The notes beneath the pieces are model-generated. The model saw only the letters and a program-made list of their open reading frames with translations. It did not search any database and was not told the origin of the DNA. Shown here piece by piece: positions 50,177 through 60,109 of a stretch of 64,000 bases of DNA. Made by a program: the position numbers and the translations under genes. The DNA is from Microvirga ossetica. Lineage in GTDB: Bacteria > Pseudomonadota > Alphaproteobacteria > Rhizobiales > Beijerinckiaceae. The stretch covers positions 5,110,501-5,174,500 of the forward strand of contig NZ_CP016616.1 in the NCBI RefSeq assembly GCF_002741015.1, written 5' to 3'. How positions within the stretch are numbered: position 1 is the stretch's first letter; each line of letters starts with the position of its first letter.

Positions 50177-50970
50177 GCGGCGCCTTCTCACTCCTCGGCC
50201 GCCGCGCGCTCGTGACCGGCGCCAATTCGGGCATCGGGCGGGCCATCGCCCTGGGCTTGGCGAGGCAGGGCGCGGACGTGGCGGTCCACGGTCACGGCGA
50301 CCGGAGCGGGCTGGCATCGGTCCGTGCCGAGATCGGCGCCATCGGCCGCGCCGCGATCGATTTCGAAGCGGATTTCCTGGACCCCTCTGCGCCCGAAGCG
50401 CTCGCGCGCCGGGTTACGAACGCGTTCGGGCCCGTCGACATCCTGATCGCCAATGCGGCCATCGAGCATCGCACGTCTTGGCAAGATGTGACGGGCGATC
50501 ATCTCGCGCGCCACTTCACCGCAAATTTCGCCTCGCTTGTTGCGCTCTGCCGCGCTCTTGTCCCTGCGATGGCGGAGCGTGGATGGGGGCGCGTCGTGGC
50601 CACGGGCAGCGTCATGGCGGCCCGGCCGCGTGCCGAGACCGTCGCCTATGCCGCGTTCAAATCGGCGCAGCTCACCGCCATTCGCGCCATCGCCCGTGAG
50701 GTCGCCCTTCGCGGAGTGACCATGAACGTGATCTCTCCGGGCGCGATCGAGACGGAGCGTATGGCGGACCGCTATGCCGATGCCTCGTTCCGCCGTGCCG
50801 TTGCCGCCAAGATTCCCGTCGGGCGCCCCGGCCGGCCGGAGGATTGTGTCGGCCCCGCGATCTTCCTGTGCTCGGACGAAGCAGCCTATCTCACCGGGGT
50901 GGACATACCGGTCGACGGCGGTTGGACGATTGGCGATGCGCCGGGCACGCTGCCGGGGGAGACCGCTTGA
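50173..50970 (+). CDS. Short-chain dehydrogenase/reductase
   Basis: A 265-residue NAD(P)-dependent classical SDR. It shows TGANSGIGRAIALG near residues 15-28 (nucleotide loop), ILIANAA near 92, Ser in ATGSVMA near 140, and YAAFKSA (Tyr and Lys) near 155-161. The end has YLTGVDIPVDGGW. A sugar or sugar-acid oxidation is likely from context: it sits between the GntR gene (overlap ATGA) and the sugar ABC genes. The HGHGDRS segment after the second strand suggests NADP+ may be preferred. Confidence 0.92.
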   Translation: MSGAFSLLGRRALVTGANSGIGRAIALGLARQGADVAVHGHGDRSGLASVRAEIGAIGRAAIDFEADFLDPSAPEALARRVTNAFGPVDILIANAAIEHRTSWQDVTGDHLARHFTANFASLVALCRALVPAMAERGWGRVVATGSVMAARPRAETVAYAAFKSAQLTAIRAIAREVALRGVTMNVISPGAIETERMADRYADASFRRAVAAKIPVGRPGRPEDCVGPAIFLCSDEAAYLTGVDIPVDGGWTIGDAPGTLPGETA

Positions 50971-51044
50971 GTGTCCGTGCGAGCACGGCCTTTCAGAGAG
51001 TTGGGTAGGTTCGAGTTCAGATAAAAGCTGCAGGGAGGAGAACG

Positions 51045-52289
51045 ATGAAAGCCACAATGAAGAGAATGACGACCACGGTGCTGGCGCTCGGACTGATGTC
51101 GGGCTCTGTCGGCGCCGCGGAGCTCCGTTTCACCATCTGGACGGGCAACGAGGCGCATCTCAAGATGCTCAACGGGTTCGTGGACAGCTTCAAGGCGAAG
51201 CGCCCCGATGTGACCGTCAAGTACGAGACGATTCCGCCGGGCGACTACACCCAGAAGCTCACCTTCCAGCTGGCCGGCGGCAACCCGCCGGACGCCGGGT
51301 GGCTGATGGAGGATGCCGCACCGACCTTCGCTGCGGCGGGCGTGCTAGAAAATCTCGCCCCGGCATTGAACAAAGCTCAAGGTTACGATTTCGCGGACTT
51401 TTCCAAGCCTGCGCTCGGCCTCTGGACGGCCGGCGACAAGGTCTACGGGGTGCCGTTCTCGACCTCGCCATTCGTGATCTTCTACGACAAGGACCTGTTC
51501 GACAAGGCGGGCCTAGAAGATCCGAATGCCCTTGCAGCCAAGGGCGAGTGGAACATGGCGAAGTTCCAGGAAGTGTCCAAGAAGCTCAAGGATGCCACCG
51601 GCAAGTGGGGCTTCGAGTTCAAGGATGGCCAAGGCTACGATACACGCATCATGCACGCATTGATGCCGCCGATCCGCGCCGCCGGCGGGGACGTGTGGGC
51701 CAGCAAGCAGTGCGGCTTCGACAAGCCTGAGGCGGTGGCAGCCGTCACGCAGCTGCACGACATGGTCTTCAAGGATAAGTCGATCGTGCCGCCCGGCGAA
51801 CAGGGGGACTACTTCTCCGGCGGCTCCGCCATGACCATCAACCAGATCTCGCGCGCCTCGCTCATGCCGAAGGCAGGTTTCAAATGGGGCATCGCTCCGC
51901 TGCCGACAGGTGCGGGCGGCGAGTCGCCGGTCATCGGGCAGGCCGGCATCGTCGTGTTCTCAGCCGGCAAGCAGAAGGAGCTTGCTGCCGAGTTCGTGGC
52001 TCACATGACGACCAAGGAGAACGTCGCCGCCGCGGCGCAGTTCTTCCCACCGGCGCGCAAGACCGTGCTCGACAGCGATGCCTTCACCAAGTCCAACAAC
52101 CTCATCCCCCCGGACCAGATGAAGGTCGTGGCCGACGCCATTTCCAAGGGCAAGGTGTTGCCGGCCCATGAGAAGAGCCCGCAGATCCTCGCCGCCATGA
52201 AGCCGCGCGTCGACGCCCTGTGGCGCGCCAATGCCGATGTGGCAGCTTCCTTGAAGGCCGTCTGCACCGCCATCCAACCGTTGCTCTGA
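51045..52289 (+). CDS. Sugar ABC transporter substrate-binding protein (family 1)
   Basis: A 414-residue precursor with a signal peptide ending near residue 25 (GSVGAAELRF). The mature part matches SBP_bac_1 proteins (WTGNEAHLKMLNGFVDSFKAKRPDVTV, PFVIFYDKDLFDKAGL), which bind oligosaccharides or sugar derivatives in the periplasm. GGGAGGAG precedes the ATG. It is followed at 10 bases by the first permease, so the importer is one operon with the SDR upstream. Confidence 0.93.
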   Translation: MKATMKRMTTTVLALGLMSGSVGAAELRFTIWTGNEAHLKMLNGFVDSFKAKRPDVTVKYETIPPGDYTQKLTFQLAGGNPPDAGWLMEDAAPTFAAAGVLENLAPALNKAQGYDFADFSKPALGLWTAGDKVYGVPFSTSPFVIFYDKDLFDKAGLEDPNALAAKGEWNMAKFQEVSKKLKDATGKWGFEFKDGQGYDTRIMHALMPPIRAAGGDVWASKQCGFDKPEAVAAVTQLHDMVFKDKSIVPPGEQGDYFSGGSAMTINQISRASLMPKAGFKWGIAPLPTGAGGESPVIGQAGIVVFSAGKQKELAAEFVAHMTTKENVAAAAQFFPPARKTVLDSDAFTKSNNLIPPDQMKVVADAISKGKVLPAHEKSPQILAAMKPRVDALWRANADVAASLKAVCTAIQPLL

Positions 52290-52299
52290 GGGCTGGATA

Positions 52300-53226
52300 G
52301 TGGCGGGTACGCTACCGATACGGGACACGGCGCACCGCGAGGATGCGCCGTGGCTCACCTTGAGGATGCGTGAGGCGATGGAGGCATGGCTCTTCATCAG
52401 CCCCACGCTGGCCGGCTTCCTCATCTTCTTCGTCGGGCCGCTGATTGCGGTGGTCTGGTATTCGTTGACCGAGTGGAACCTGCTCACCCAGCAGGCCACC
52501 TTCGTCGGACTCGACAATTACAGCGACGCGCTGTTCCGCAATCCCGATTTCTGGCACGTCGTCCGCAACTCGGTGATCTTCGCCGTCGGGCTGGTGCCTC
52601 TCAACATGGCGCTTGCCCTCTTGCTGGCGCTTGCCCTCTCGCGACGTTTCCCGGGCGTGATCGTCTTCCGCACCGTTTTCTTCGCACCGGTGGTCACATC
52701 GGCCGTAGCCTGGGCGATCGTCTGGAAGTTCCTGCTTCAGGGGGAGGCGGGATTCATCAACCAGATCCTCGCTCAGGTCGGCATCGACGGGCCCAATTGG
52801 CTGCGCGAACCGAATTGGGCGATGGCGGCCGTGATCGTGACCCGCGTCATCAAGATGGTGGGCCTCAACATGATCCTCTACATCGCGGCGCTGCAGGCGA
52901 TCCCGCGCGACTATGAGGCGGCGGCCCGGCTGGAGGGGGCATCGGGCTGGCAGATCTTCCGCTGGATCGTCTGGCCGCTCCTGGGTCCCACGACGCTGGT
53001 CATCATGGTCATCACCACGATCGGGTCGTTCAAGGTCTTCGACCACATCTATCAGATGACCGGCGGCGGACCTGAGAACGGTACTCTCGTCCTCGCGTAC
53101 TACATCTATCAGCAAGGTTTCCAGTTCTTCGACGTCGGCTATGCGTCGGCGCTCGCCATGATCATGTTCGTCATCGTCATGGTCCTGACAATCGTCCAGC
53201 TCGTGCTGCGCCGGAGGGACACGTGA
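52300..53226 (+). CDS. Sugar ABC transporter permease (UgpA/MalF type)
   Basis: A 308-residue inner-membrane permease, six helices, with the coupling motif YEAAARLEGASGWQIFRWIVWPLL near residues 205-228. It begins with GTG, GAGGG lying seven bases before; a later ATG (MREAMEAW) would lose about 22 residues before the first helix. It overlaps the second permease by four bases. Confidence 0.92.
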   Translation: MAGTLPIRDTAHREDAPWLTLRMREAMEAWLFISPTLAGFLIFFVGPLIAVVWYSLTEWNLLTQQATFVGLDNYSDALFRNPDFWHVVRNSVIFAVGLVPLNMALALLLALALSRRFPGVIVFRTVFFAPVVTSAVAWAIVWKFLLQGEAGFINQILAQVGIDGPNWLREPNWAMAAVIVTRVIKMVGLNMILYIAALQAIPRDYEAAARLEGASGWQIFRWIVWPLLGPTTLVIMVITTIGSFKVFDHIYQMTGGGPENGTLVLAYYIYQQGFQFFDVGYASALAMIMFVIVMVLTIVQLVLRRRDT

Positions 53227-54077
53227 CTTCGTTTCTCACGCGGCGTCGGATCCGCATTCTCAATCAGGTTTGCTGGACGGTCGCGCTCTGCATTGCCGCT
53301 ATTCCCTTCGTCTTCCCGTTCCTTTGGATGGCCTCTTCCGGCTTCAAGAGCGCGGCTGAAATCTTCGGGTCGCCCAGCATCGTTCCGCGCGAATGGCAAT
53401 GGTGGAACTTCACCGAGGTTTTCAACCATCAGCCCTTCGCGCGCCAATACTTCAACTCGCTCTACATCGCCGTCACCGTGACCGCCTTGACGCTGCTCGT
53501 CTCGTCGCTCGCCGGCTATGCACTGGCGCGCATGCGATTTGCCGGAGCGGCGCTGATCGCACTCTTCCTGGTGACCGCGCTGATGGTTCCCGAAGAAGTG
53601 ACAATCATCCCAAACTTCTTCCTGATGCGTTGGGCCGGCCTCGTGGACACGCATTGGCCGCTGATCCTGCTGCCGACCTTCGGGCCACAGGGCATCATGG
53701 CGACCTTCCTCATGCGGCAGTATTTCCTCGCCTTGCCGAAGGAGCTCGAGGATGCGGGCAAGATGGATGGCCTTTCGCGGCTGGGTGTCTGGTGGAGCAT
53801 CGCTCTGCCCATGTCCCGGCCCGCGCTTGCGGCTGTTGCCATTATCACATTCCTCAATTCCTGGAATCTCTTTCTGGAGCCGCTGATCTTCGTCTCGTCG
53901 CTGGAGAAGTTCACTTTGCCGCTGGCGCTGTCGAACTTCACGGATCCGTACGGCATGCCGCTCTGGCACCTGCAACTGGCCGCCACCAGCCTTGCCGTCA
54001 TCCCGATCCTCGTCGTCTACCTAATCGCCCAGCGCCAGATCATCGAGAGCTTCGCGCTCTCCGGCGTGAAGGGCTAG
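53223..54077 (+). CDS. Sugar ABC transporter permease (UgpE/MalG type)
   Basis: A 284-residue permease, six helices, with the coupling motif [23 protein letters not shown] near residues 176-198. The start is GTG within the stop of the previous permease (GTGA), so translation is coupled. It pairs with 52300 as a heterodimeric channel. Confidence 0.92.
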   Translation: MTSFLTRRRIRILNQVCWTVALCIAAIPFVFPFLWMASSGFKSAAEIFGSPSIVPREWQWWNFTEVFNHQPFARQYFNSLYIAVTVTALTLLVSSLAGYALARMRFAGAALIALFLVTALMVPEEVTIIPNFFLMRWAGLVDTHWPLILLPTFGPQGIMATFLMRQYFLALPKELEDAGKMDGLSRLGVWWSIALPMSRPALAAVAIITFLNSWNLFLEPLIFVSSLEKFTLPLALSNFTDPYGMPLWHLQLAATSLAVIPILVVYLIAQRQIIESFALSGVKG

Positions 54078-54109
54078 GCCGCAATCCTCGCCGCATATCG
54101 GACATTGCC

Positions 54110-55165
54110 ATGACCAGCCTCTCCCTCAGCAACGTCAAGAAGCACTTCGGCAGGGTCGATGTCATCCGTGGCGTCGATCTCTCGGTCGACGATGGTGAGT
54201 TCGTCGTCTTCGTCGGACCCTCCGGCTGCGGGAAGTCCACGCTGCTGCGGATGATTTCGGGCCTGGAAGATATCAGTTCCGGCGTGCTCAGGATCGGGGA
54301 TCGGATAGTCAACGAGGTGCCGCCGGCCCGCCGCGGGGTTGCGATGGTGTTCCAGTCCTACGCGCTCTATCCGCATCTCAACGTACGCGACAACATGGGA
54401 TTTGGCCTCAAGGTGCGGAAGGTGCCGGTCGACGAACGTGCCCGCCGTGTGGGGGAGGCTGCCCGCACCCTCAAGCTGGAACCTCTTCTCGATCGCTATC
54501 CGCGCGAGCTCTCCGGTGGGCAACGGCAACGCGTCGCTATCGGCCGCGCAATCGTCGGCAACCCGGCGGTGTTCCTGTTCGACGAGCCACTGTCGAATCT
54601 GGATGCGGAACTGCGCGTCCACATGCGCTCCGAGATCGCATCGCTGCACAAGCGTCTCGGCAGCACCATGATCTATGTGACGCATGACCAGATCGAGGCC
54701 ATGACGCTGGCCGATAAGATCGTGGTGCTGCGTGACGGGCTGGTGGAGCAGGTCGGCACGCCGCGTGAACTCTACGAGCGACCCGGCAATCTGTTCGTGG
54801 CGCAGTTCATCGGCAGTCCGAAAATGAACATACTTCCGATCGACTCGATTGCGGAATCTTTGCCCGGCCGTCCCGACCGCGCGAGCCATGTCGGCATGCG
54901 GCCCGAGGATCTCGAGCTGACCGATCCCGGTTCGGGCCTCGTCAGCGGGAGGGTGCTGCTCAGCGAATATACCGGCGCGTCCTCGCTGCTGCATGTGGAA
55001 CTGCCCAGCGGCGAGATTTTCCTCGTGGCGTACGATGGCCAGACGATCGATGCGGATACCGCCTTGGGACTCGCCATCGCGCCGGACCGATTGCACTTTT
55101 TCGACAATGCCGGCCGGCGGGCCAATCAGCGAGATCTGCCGCTGACAGGCTATGAGGCAAGATAA
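54110..55165 (+). CDS. Sugar ABC transporter ATPase (UgpC/MsmK/MalK-like)
   Basis: A 351-residue ATPase. It has Walker [15 protein letters not shown] near 38, the signature [15 protein letters not shown] near 135, Walker [16 protein letters not shown] and the switch His in [10 protein letters not shown], with a C-terminal TOBE-type regulatory part (about 235-350) typical of MalK-like proteins. I chose ATG 54110 by family alignment, 32 bases after the permease stop. Its 3' end overlaps the convergent M20 gene by 16 bases. Confidence 0.93.
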   Translation: MTSLSLSNVKKHFGRVDVIRGVDLSVDDGEFVVFVGPSGCGKSTLLRMISGLEDISSGVLRIGDRIVNEVPPARRGVAMVFQSYALYPHLNVRDNMGFGLKVRKVPVDERARRVGEAARTLKLEPLLDRYPRELSGGQRQRVAIGRAIVGNPAVFLFDEPLSNLDAELRVHMRSEIASLHKRLGSTMIYVTHDQIEAMTLADKIVVLRDGLVEQVGTPRELYERPGNLFVAQFIGSPKMNILPIDSIAESLPGRPDRASHVGMRPEDLELTDPGSGLVSGRVLLSEYTGASSLLHVELPSGEIFLVAYDGQTIDADTALGLAIAPDRLHFFDNAGRRANQRDLPLTGYEAR

Positions 55166-56331
55166 CGCTCTACCAACCGGGCCCAAAGCGCGGCGCCGGT
55201 GGTCAAGCTAGCGTCGGCGAAGTCGTATTTCGAGCTGTGCAGAATGGAGGAATTCAGGCCGTTGCCAAGGCGCAGGAAGCTTCCCGGCTTACGTTCGAGA
55301 AAATAGGCGAAGTCCTCGCTTCCCGGAATGAGGTGGCAGGTTGAGACTCGGTCCGTTCCGATCAGCTCCTCTGCGACGCCGCGGGCGAAGGCCGTCTCCG
55401 CGTCCGAGTTGACGACGACCGGGTATCCGCTCTCGTACTCGATCTCGGCGGTAGCGCCGTGGCCTTCGACGACGGATTGCGTAAGCTTGACGATACGCGC
55501 CCGCAGGAGGTCGCGAATCTTCGGATCGAAGGAGCGGACGCTGAGCGCGAGCTTCGCATATTCCGGGATCACGTTGACGGCGTTGCCCGCATGGATCGTT
55601 CCGACGGTGACGACCGCGGTCTGGGTCGGATCGACATTCCGCGACACGATGGTCTGAAGCGAGACGACAAGATTACAGGCGATCACCACGGGGTCGACCG
55701 TCAGGTGGGGACGCGAGGCATGGCCGCCGATCCCCCTGATGGTGATATTGGCGGTATCCGCCGAGGCCATCATCGGACCGGAGCGCAGAAGGATGTTGCC
55801 TTCCGGCGCGCCGGGATGGTTGTGCAGGCCGAAGATCGCGTCGAAGGGAAAGCGCTCGAACAGGCCGTCGGCGATCATCGCCTGGGCGCCGCTGAATTTC
55901 CCGGCCTCTTCGGCCGGTTGGAAGATCAGGGTGACGGTGCCGTCGAAGCGGCGGGTGCGGGCAAGATACTCGGCTGCACCCAGCAGTACCGTTGTATGTC
56001 CGTCATGGCCGCAGGCATGCATCTTGCCGAGATTTTGACTTGCATATGTCAGGCCGGTTTCTTCCGCGATCGGAAGAGCATCCATGTCGGCACGGATGGC
56101 GATGCCCTTCTTCCCGGTGCCGGCGCTGAGACGCGCGACAACGCCGTGGCCGCCGACGTTGCGGGTCACTTCGTAGCCCCAGCTCTCGAGCTTCTCGGCA
56201 ACGAAACGTGCCGTTTCCGCCTCTTCGCAGGAGAGCTCCGGATTGGCGTGGAGAAAGCGGCGGATGCCGGTGAGCTCCGCTTCCATGGCTTCGAAGTCCA
56301 AGACTCTGGCAAAAACGTTGTCGTTGAGCAT
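55150..56331 (-). CDS. M20 family amidohydrolase (hippurate/N-acyl amino-acid hydrolase-like)
   Basis: A 393-residue metallopeptidase-type hydrolase that splits N-acylated amino acids or similar amides in the cytoplasm. Metal-binding residues lie in [12 protein letters not shown] (about 104-115), QPAEEAG (about 138), and near the end PGSEDFAYF, with a dimerisation domain (about 185-300) between. It is the last gene of the amino-acid ABC operon, 57 bases after the ATPase, suggesting that the importer brings in an acylated or amide compound that this enzyme opens. Confidence 0.9.
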   Translation of the reverse strand: MLNDNVFARVLDFEAMEAELTGIRRFLHANPELSCEEAETARFVAEKLESWGYEVTRNVGGHGVVARLSAGTGKKGIAIRADMDALPIAEETGLTYASQNLGKMHACGHDGHTTVLLGAAEYLARTRRFDGTVTLIFQPAEEAGKFSGAQAMIADGLFERFPFDAIFGLHNHPGAPEGNILLRSGPMMASADTANITIRGIGGHASRPHLTVDPVVIACNLVVSLQTIVSRNVDPTQTAVVTVGTIHAGNAVNVIPEYAKLALSVRSFDPKIRDLLRARIVKLTQSVVEGHGATAEIEYESGYPVVVNSDAETAFARGVAEELIGTDRVSTCHLIPGSEDFAYFLERKPGSFLRLGNGLNSSILHSSKYDFADASLTTGAALWARLVERYLAS

Positions 56332-56388
56332 GATTTTATCGCGGTTTCGATGAATGAATGGCTTCGAGGAAAGGCGGTCGGTCGGTGA

Positions 56389-57168
56389 CTAAAGAAAGCG
56401 CGACAGGAAGGCCTTCGTACGAGGATGTTGCGGGTTGCCGATCACATCCTCCGGGTTGCCCATCTCGACGACCTTGCCGTCGTCCATGAAGACCACCCGG
56501 TCGGCCGCCTCACGGGCAAAGCCGATCTCGTGAGTGACGACGATCATCGTAAGTCCCTGCTGGGCAAGATCGCGCATGGCAGCCAGCACTTCGCCAACCA
56601 ATTCGGGATCGAGCGCCGATGTCGGCTCATCGAACAGCATCAGCTTGGGCTTGATCGCCAAAGCGCGGGCGATCGCAACGCGCTGCTGCTGGCCGCCGGA
56701 AAGCTGGCGCGGATAGCTGCCCGCCTTCTCCGACAGGCCGACCCGCTCCAGAAGCTTCAAGGCGTTCCGAGTGGCTTCCGGACGACTTTCACCGTGGATG
56801 CCCACAGGCGCCTCGATGATGTTCTGCAGCACCGTCATATGCGGATAGAGGTTGAACTGCTGGAACACCATGCCGATCTTCCGGCGCTGGCGGGCGATGC
56901 CGTTCGCCGAGAGCTTTTCCAAACGATCCTTGCGGAGTCGGTAGCCGATCTGCTCGCCGTCTACCGCGATAAAGCCCTTGTTGATGGCTTCCAGGTGGTT
57001 GATGCAGCGCAGGAGCGTCGATTTTCCGGAGCCGGAAGGGCCGAGGATGACAACGACCTCGCCCGGCATGATATCCAGGTCGATGCCCTTCAGCACTTCC
57101 AGTTGGTCGAAGGACTTATGTACATCACGTACCTGAACGAGAGGCTTCGCGGTCTGGACGGCAGTCAA
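56389..57168 (-). CDS. Polar amino-acid ABC transporter ATPase
   Basis: A 259-residue ATPase of the HisP/GlnQ type, with Walker [15 protein letters not shown] near 39, [16 protein letters not shown] near 152, Walker [16 protein letters not shown] and VTHEIGFA near 212. It starts with TTG overlapping the permease stop (TTGA), with GGAGG seven bases before; no ATG or GTG start fits the family alignment as well. It powers the permease at 57165. Confidence 0.93.
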   Translation of the reverse strand: MTAVQTAKPLVQVRDVHKSFDQLEVLKGIDLDIMPGEVVVILGPSGSGKSTLLRCINHLEAINKGFIAVDGEQIGYRLRKDRLEKLSANGIARQRRKIGMVFQQFNLYPHMTVLQNIIEAPVGIHGESRPEATRNALKLLERVGLSEKAGSYPRQLSGGQQQRVAIARALAIKPKLMLFDEPTSALDPELVGEVLAAMRDLAQQGLTMIVVTHEIGFAREAADRVVFMDDGKVVEMGNPEDVIGNPQHPRTKAFLSRFL

Positions 57169-58100
57169 TGGGTTGCCTCCTGAACAGTAGCGCCGGTGAG
57201 GGCCGGTTTCTCGGCGGCTCCGTTTCGGCGGTCGCTCCGGCCGTAATAGGCCTCGATATAGCTCTGCCCGACATTGAGGATAGAGGTGATGAGGAGGTAC
57301 CAGATGACGGCCACAAGCAGCATCGGGACGATCTCAAAGGTGCGGTTGTAGATCGATTGCACGGAGTAGAGCAGATCGGCCATCGCGATCACGCTGACGA
57401 GAGAGGTGGCCTTGATCATGCTGATAAGCTGGTTGCCGGTCGGCGGAACGATCGAACGCATGGCTTGCGGAATGATGATGCGCCACAGGGCACGGGCTCT
57501 CGTCATGCCGAAAGCTTCGGCCGTTTCGGTCTGGCCGCGATCCACGGAAAGAAGACCGCCGCGGATGATCTCCGCCATATAGGCCGCCTCGTTGAGCGCT
57601 AATCCGACGATTGCAGCCGTCATCGGCGTGATTACCGAATTCGTGTCCCAGCTTGCCAAGGTCGGACCGAAGGGAATCGCGATCGAGATCTGCGGGAACA
57701 GGGTCGAGAGATTGTACCAGAAGATCAGCTGCACGAGCAGGGGCGTGCCGCGGAAGAACCAGATGAACAGTCCTGCGAAGGAGTTTGCCAGCCGATCCTT
57801 GGACATGCGGGCGATGGCGAGGCCCAGCCCAAGGACCGTGCCGAGCGCCAAGGCAATGACAGTCAATCCAAGACTCACATAGAGGCCGCTGATCACCGTC
57901 GGATTGAAGAAATAGGCGGCGACGACGGGCCAGCCGAAGTTTTCATTGTGCGCGACGATCCAGGCGAAATCCACAGTAACGAGAAGGATCACAACCCAGA
58001 GGATTAAACGCCCCGTACGGAAAGGGGCGTGCGCCGTTACCACGTCCCGGAAGGGCGCATCGCCGGAGGGCGATGCGCTCGTCAAATGAAGCTGGCTCAT
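57165..58100 (-). CDS. Polar amino-acid ABC transporter permease
   Basis: A 311-residue permease with a longer N-terminus (about 35 residues) before the first helix, then five to six helices and the coupling motif [30 protein letters not shown] near residues 165-195. Only one permease gene is present, so it likely works as a homodimer. Its ATG overlaps the binding-protein stop (ATGA). Confidence 0.92.
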   Translation of the reverse strand: MSQLHLTSASPSGDAPFRDVVTAHAPFRTGRLILWVVILLVTVDFAWIVAHNENFGWPVVAAYFFNPTVISGLYVSLGLTVIALALGTVLGLGLAIARMSKDRLANSFAGLFIWFFRGTPLLVQLIFWYNLSTLFPQISIAIPFGPTLASWDTNSVITPMTAAIVGLALNEAAYMAEIIRGGLLSVDRGQTETAEAFGMTRARALWRIIIPQAMRSIVPPTGNQLISMIKATSLVSVIAMADLLYSVQSIYNRTFEIVPMLLVAVIWYLLITSILNVGQSYIEAYYGRSDRRNGAAEKPALTGATVQEATH

Positions 58101-58987
58101 TTCGGGAGGATCCCACCGAGATTGATGCCGGGCTCCTTGATCATGTTATTCTCAAGGTTCCACTTCTTCATGATCGCAGCATAGGTTCCGTTGCTCATCA
58201 GATGCTTGATAGTATCGAGGAGCAGTGGCCCGAGCGGCGAGCCCTTGGGCACGACGGCGCCCTGATAGAGATCCTCGAAGCCATTCTTCTGACCGACGCC
58301 GGTCAGTTCAAGCTGGCCGTTGGCTTGGGATACGAAGTAAGTAAGGGGCGCCTGGGAGGAGAAGAAGGCATCGGCGCGCTTCGAACGAACGGCCAAGATC
58401 GAGCTCGGCTGGTCCGTATAGGATTGAACCGTGATGGCTTCCTTGCCGTCGGCCTTGCACTTGTCCGCCTGAACCTGGATCACGCGTTCGGCGGAGCCGC
58501 CCGCCATGACAGCGATGCGATTGCCACAGGCGCTGTCCAGCGAGGTGATGCTCTTGGGGTTGCTCTTCTGGACGGCGAAGACAACGAACTCCTGGACCCA
58601 GTCGACGAAGTCATTGGCTTCTTCGCGGCTCTTGAAGTCGCCGATGGGACCGAACGCGAACTGGTAGCGTCCGGAATTGATGCCGGCGAGCAGCGCCGGC
58701 AGGCCACCCACTGTGGCGTGCTCGATCTTGACACCGAGAACCTGGCCGATTGCGTCTGTCAGATCGTTGCTGGCGCCAGTCATCTCGGTGCCGGTGACGA
58801 TCTCATAGGGAGGGAACGAACCATTGTTGACCGAGATCATCTTGCCTTCAGTCCGGATGGCCTCGGGCAAACGTGCCCGCAATTGCTCATTCACGCTCTG
58901 CTTCGGGATCGCTGCTTCCTGGGCAAGAACAGGGCTTGCCAACATCAGGGCAGCTATGGTGACGGAAGCGATCATTTTCGAATTCAT
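58097..58987 (-). CDS. Polar amino-acid ABC transporter binding protein
   Basis: A 296-residue precursor with a signal peptide ending near residue 23 (SPVLAQEAA) and the SBP_bac_3 fold: GKMISVNNGSFPPYEIV near 52-68 and the DLTDAIGQVLGVKIEHA motif. It binds an amino acid or derivative in the periplasm. It overlaps the permease gene by four bases and lies 58 bases after the dihydroxyphthalate-decarboxylase-like gene. Confidence 0.92.
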   Translation of the reverse strand: MNSKMIASVTIAALMLASPVLAQEAAIPKQSVNEQLRARLPEAIRTEGKMISVNNGSFPPYEIVTGTEMTGASNDLTDAIGQVLGVKIEHATVGGLPALLAGINSGRYQFAFGPIGDFKSREEANDFVDWVQEFVVFAVQKSNPKSITSLDSACGNRIAVMAGGSAERVIQVQADKCKADGKEAITVQSYTDQPSSILAVRSKRADAFFSSQAPLTYFVSQANGQLELTGVGQKNGFEDLYQGAVVPKGSPLGPLLLDTIKHLMSNGTYAAIMKKWNLENNMIKEPGINLGGILPK

Positions 58988-59045
58988 GCGACGGGCCCTT
59001 TCGGTTTGGGGAATGCTCAGTTCATGGGTAACGCTGACAAGATTC

Positions 59046-60014
59046 TCACTTCGAATGTGCGTGCCAGGGAAAGAGTTCGGCGGGCGTCAGCAATCGCGGC
59101 AGAATCTTCTGCTCGTAAAGCTCGGTGGCGAAGTCGCCGATCATTTTCCCGTTCGCCTCGAGTCCGCTGATATTCCAGGAGGGGGGCAAATCGGTGGCGC
59201 AGCGACGCAGTTCGTCGATCATCCAGGGCGTCGTGTCGGCGTATTTCTCGCGCTTCTGCAGCCACATGCGTTGAGATGCGTCGATCAGATCGTTGAGCTC
59301 GTCCATAACCCATGGATGCTCCTGCACGATTGCGGCCTTGAAACCGATCAGGTGCATGCCCGGCACATAGCCGACGTCGTGAAAGTAGGCGACTTCAGAC
59401 GCCCTGAAGTCGTCGAGCACTTGCCGGAAGGGTGAGTCCTGGTCGAAGAACCCTGGCGGCATGAAAGGAGTGAGGACGGCGTCCAGGCCGCCATTCTCCA
59501 GAAGCTCCACCATGGGTCTTTCGCCCGGAGTGGCTTCGATGCGGCCCGGGCGACCGAAACCGTCAAGCCGGTCGGTGATGGGATGGGCCTCGGTCAGCCG
59601 GCCTGCATACCACATGGCATCTTCGATCCCGACGCCTTCGCGCCGGATGGCTGCGCGGGTCCAGGTATTGCCGGAGTCCCGCCAGCCCGTCACGCCGATC
59701 TTCTTGCCGCCAAGGTCCGAGAGCTTGCGGATCGAGCTCTTTTTCGTGGTGATGATGCACCGGTGGCGGAAGCCGCGCATGATAAAGTTCGGCATGCCGA
59801 CGACACTGTCGTCGCCATCGTGCCGCAGCTGCGCGTAGCGGCTGAACGACATCTCCGCAGCGTCGTACGATGGATCGAGAGCGACGTTCGAGATGAGGGT
59901 GCCTACGCGATCGACCTTGATATCGAGGCGAGGTGACCGAACATCACCAAGCACCAGAGGTGTCATGTAGTCCCAGTCACGGAGGGCTAGTCTGAGGGTC
60001 AGAGGCATCAGCAT
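59046..60014 (-). CDS. 4,5-dihydroxyphthalate decarboxylase-like protein (NMT1/SsuA superfamily)
   Basis: A 322-residue protein without signal peptide, resembling annotated 4,5-dihydroxyphthalate decarboxylases, which share the periplasmic-binding fold but act in the cytoplasm. Landmarks are LALRDWDYMTPLVLGDV at the start, DAAEMSFSRYAQLR near 51-64, FRHRCIITTKKSSIRKLSDLGGKKIGV near 82-108, and the proline-rich FMPPGFF near 190. Actual decarboxylase activity is not shown for most such proteins. It is the first gene of the amino-acid ABC operon and divergent from the MocR gene at 60110. A binding-protein role is the main alternative. Confidence 0.75.
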   Translation of the reverse strand: MLMPLTLRLALRDWDYMTPLVLGDVRSPRLDIKVDRVGTLISNVALDPSYDAAEMSFSRYAQLRHDGDDSVVGMPNFIMRGFRHRCIITTKKSSIRKLSDLGGKKIGVTGWRDSGNTWTRAAIRREGVGIEDAMWYAGRLTEAHPITDRLDGFGRPGRIEATPGERPMVELLENGGLDAVLTPFMPPGFFDQDSPFRQVLDDFRASEVAYFHDVGYVPGMHLIGFKAAIVQEHPWVMDELNDLIDASQRMWLQKREKYADTTPWMIDELRRCATDLPPSWNISGLEANGKMIGDFATELYEQKILPRLLTPAELFPWHAHSK

Positions 60015-60109
60015 TTAACTCGCAGCAAACCTATCATTCTTTCAATTAAAATGTTCATATTGAATTGATCAAATACTATTATGTTATTGAACATTAAAAT
60101 TGGTGTCGC
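60015..60109. promoter_or_regulatory. AT-rich divergent control region with repeats
   Basis: A 95-base AT-rich gap unlike the GC-rich surroundings. ATGTTCA (60051-60057) and TGAACAT (60088-60094) form an inverted repeat, and TTCAAT/ATTGAA units occur at 60041, 60060 and 60086. Multiple short repeats before a MocR gene fit self-regulation plus control of the divergent operon. Confidence 0.55.

Noticed and set aside
53393..54109. N-terminal extension of the sugar ATPase
   Set aside because: It reads the second permease out of frame; the ATPase family alignment begins at 54110.
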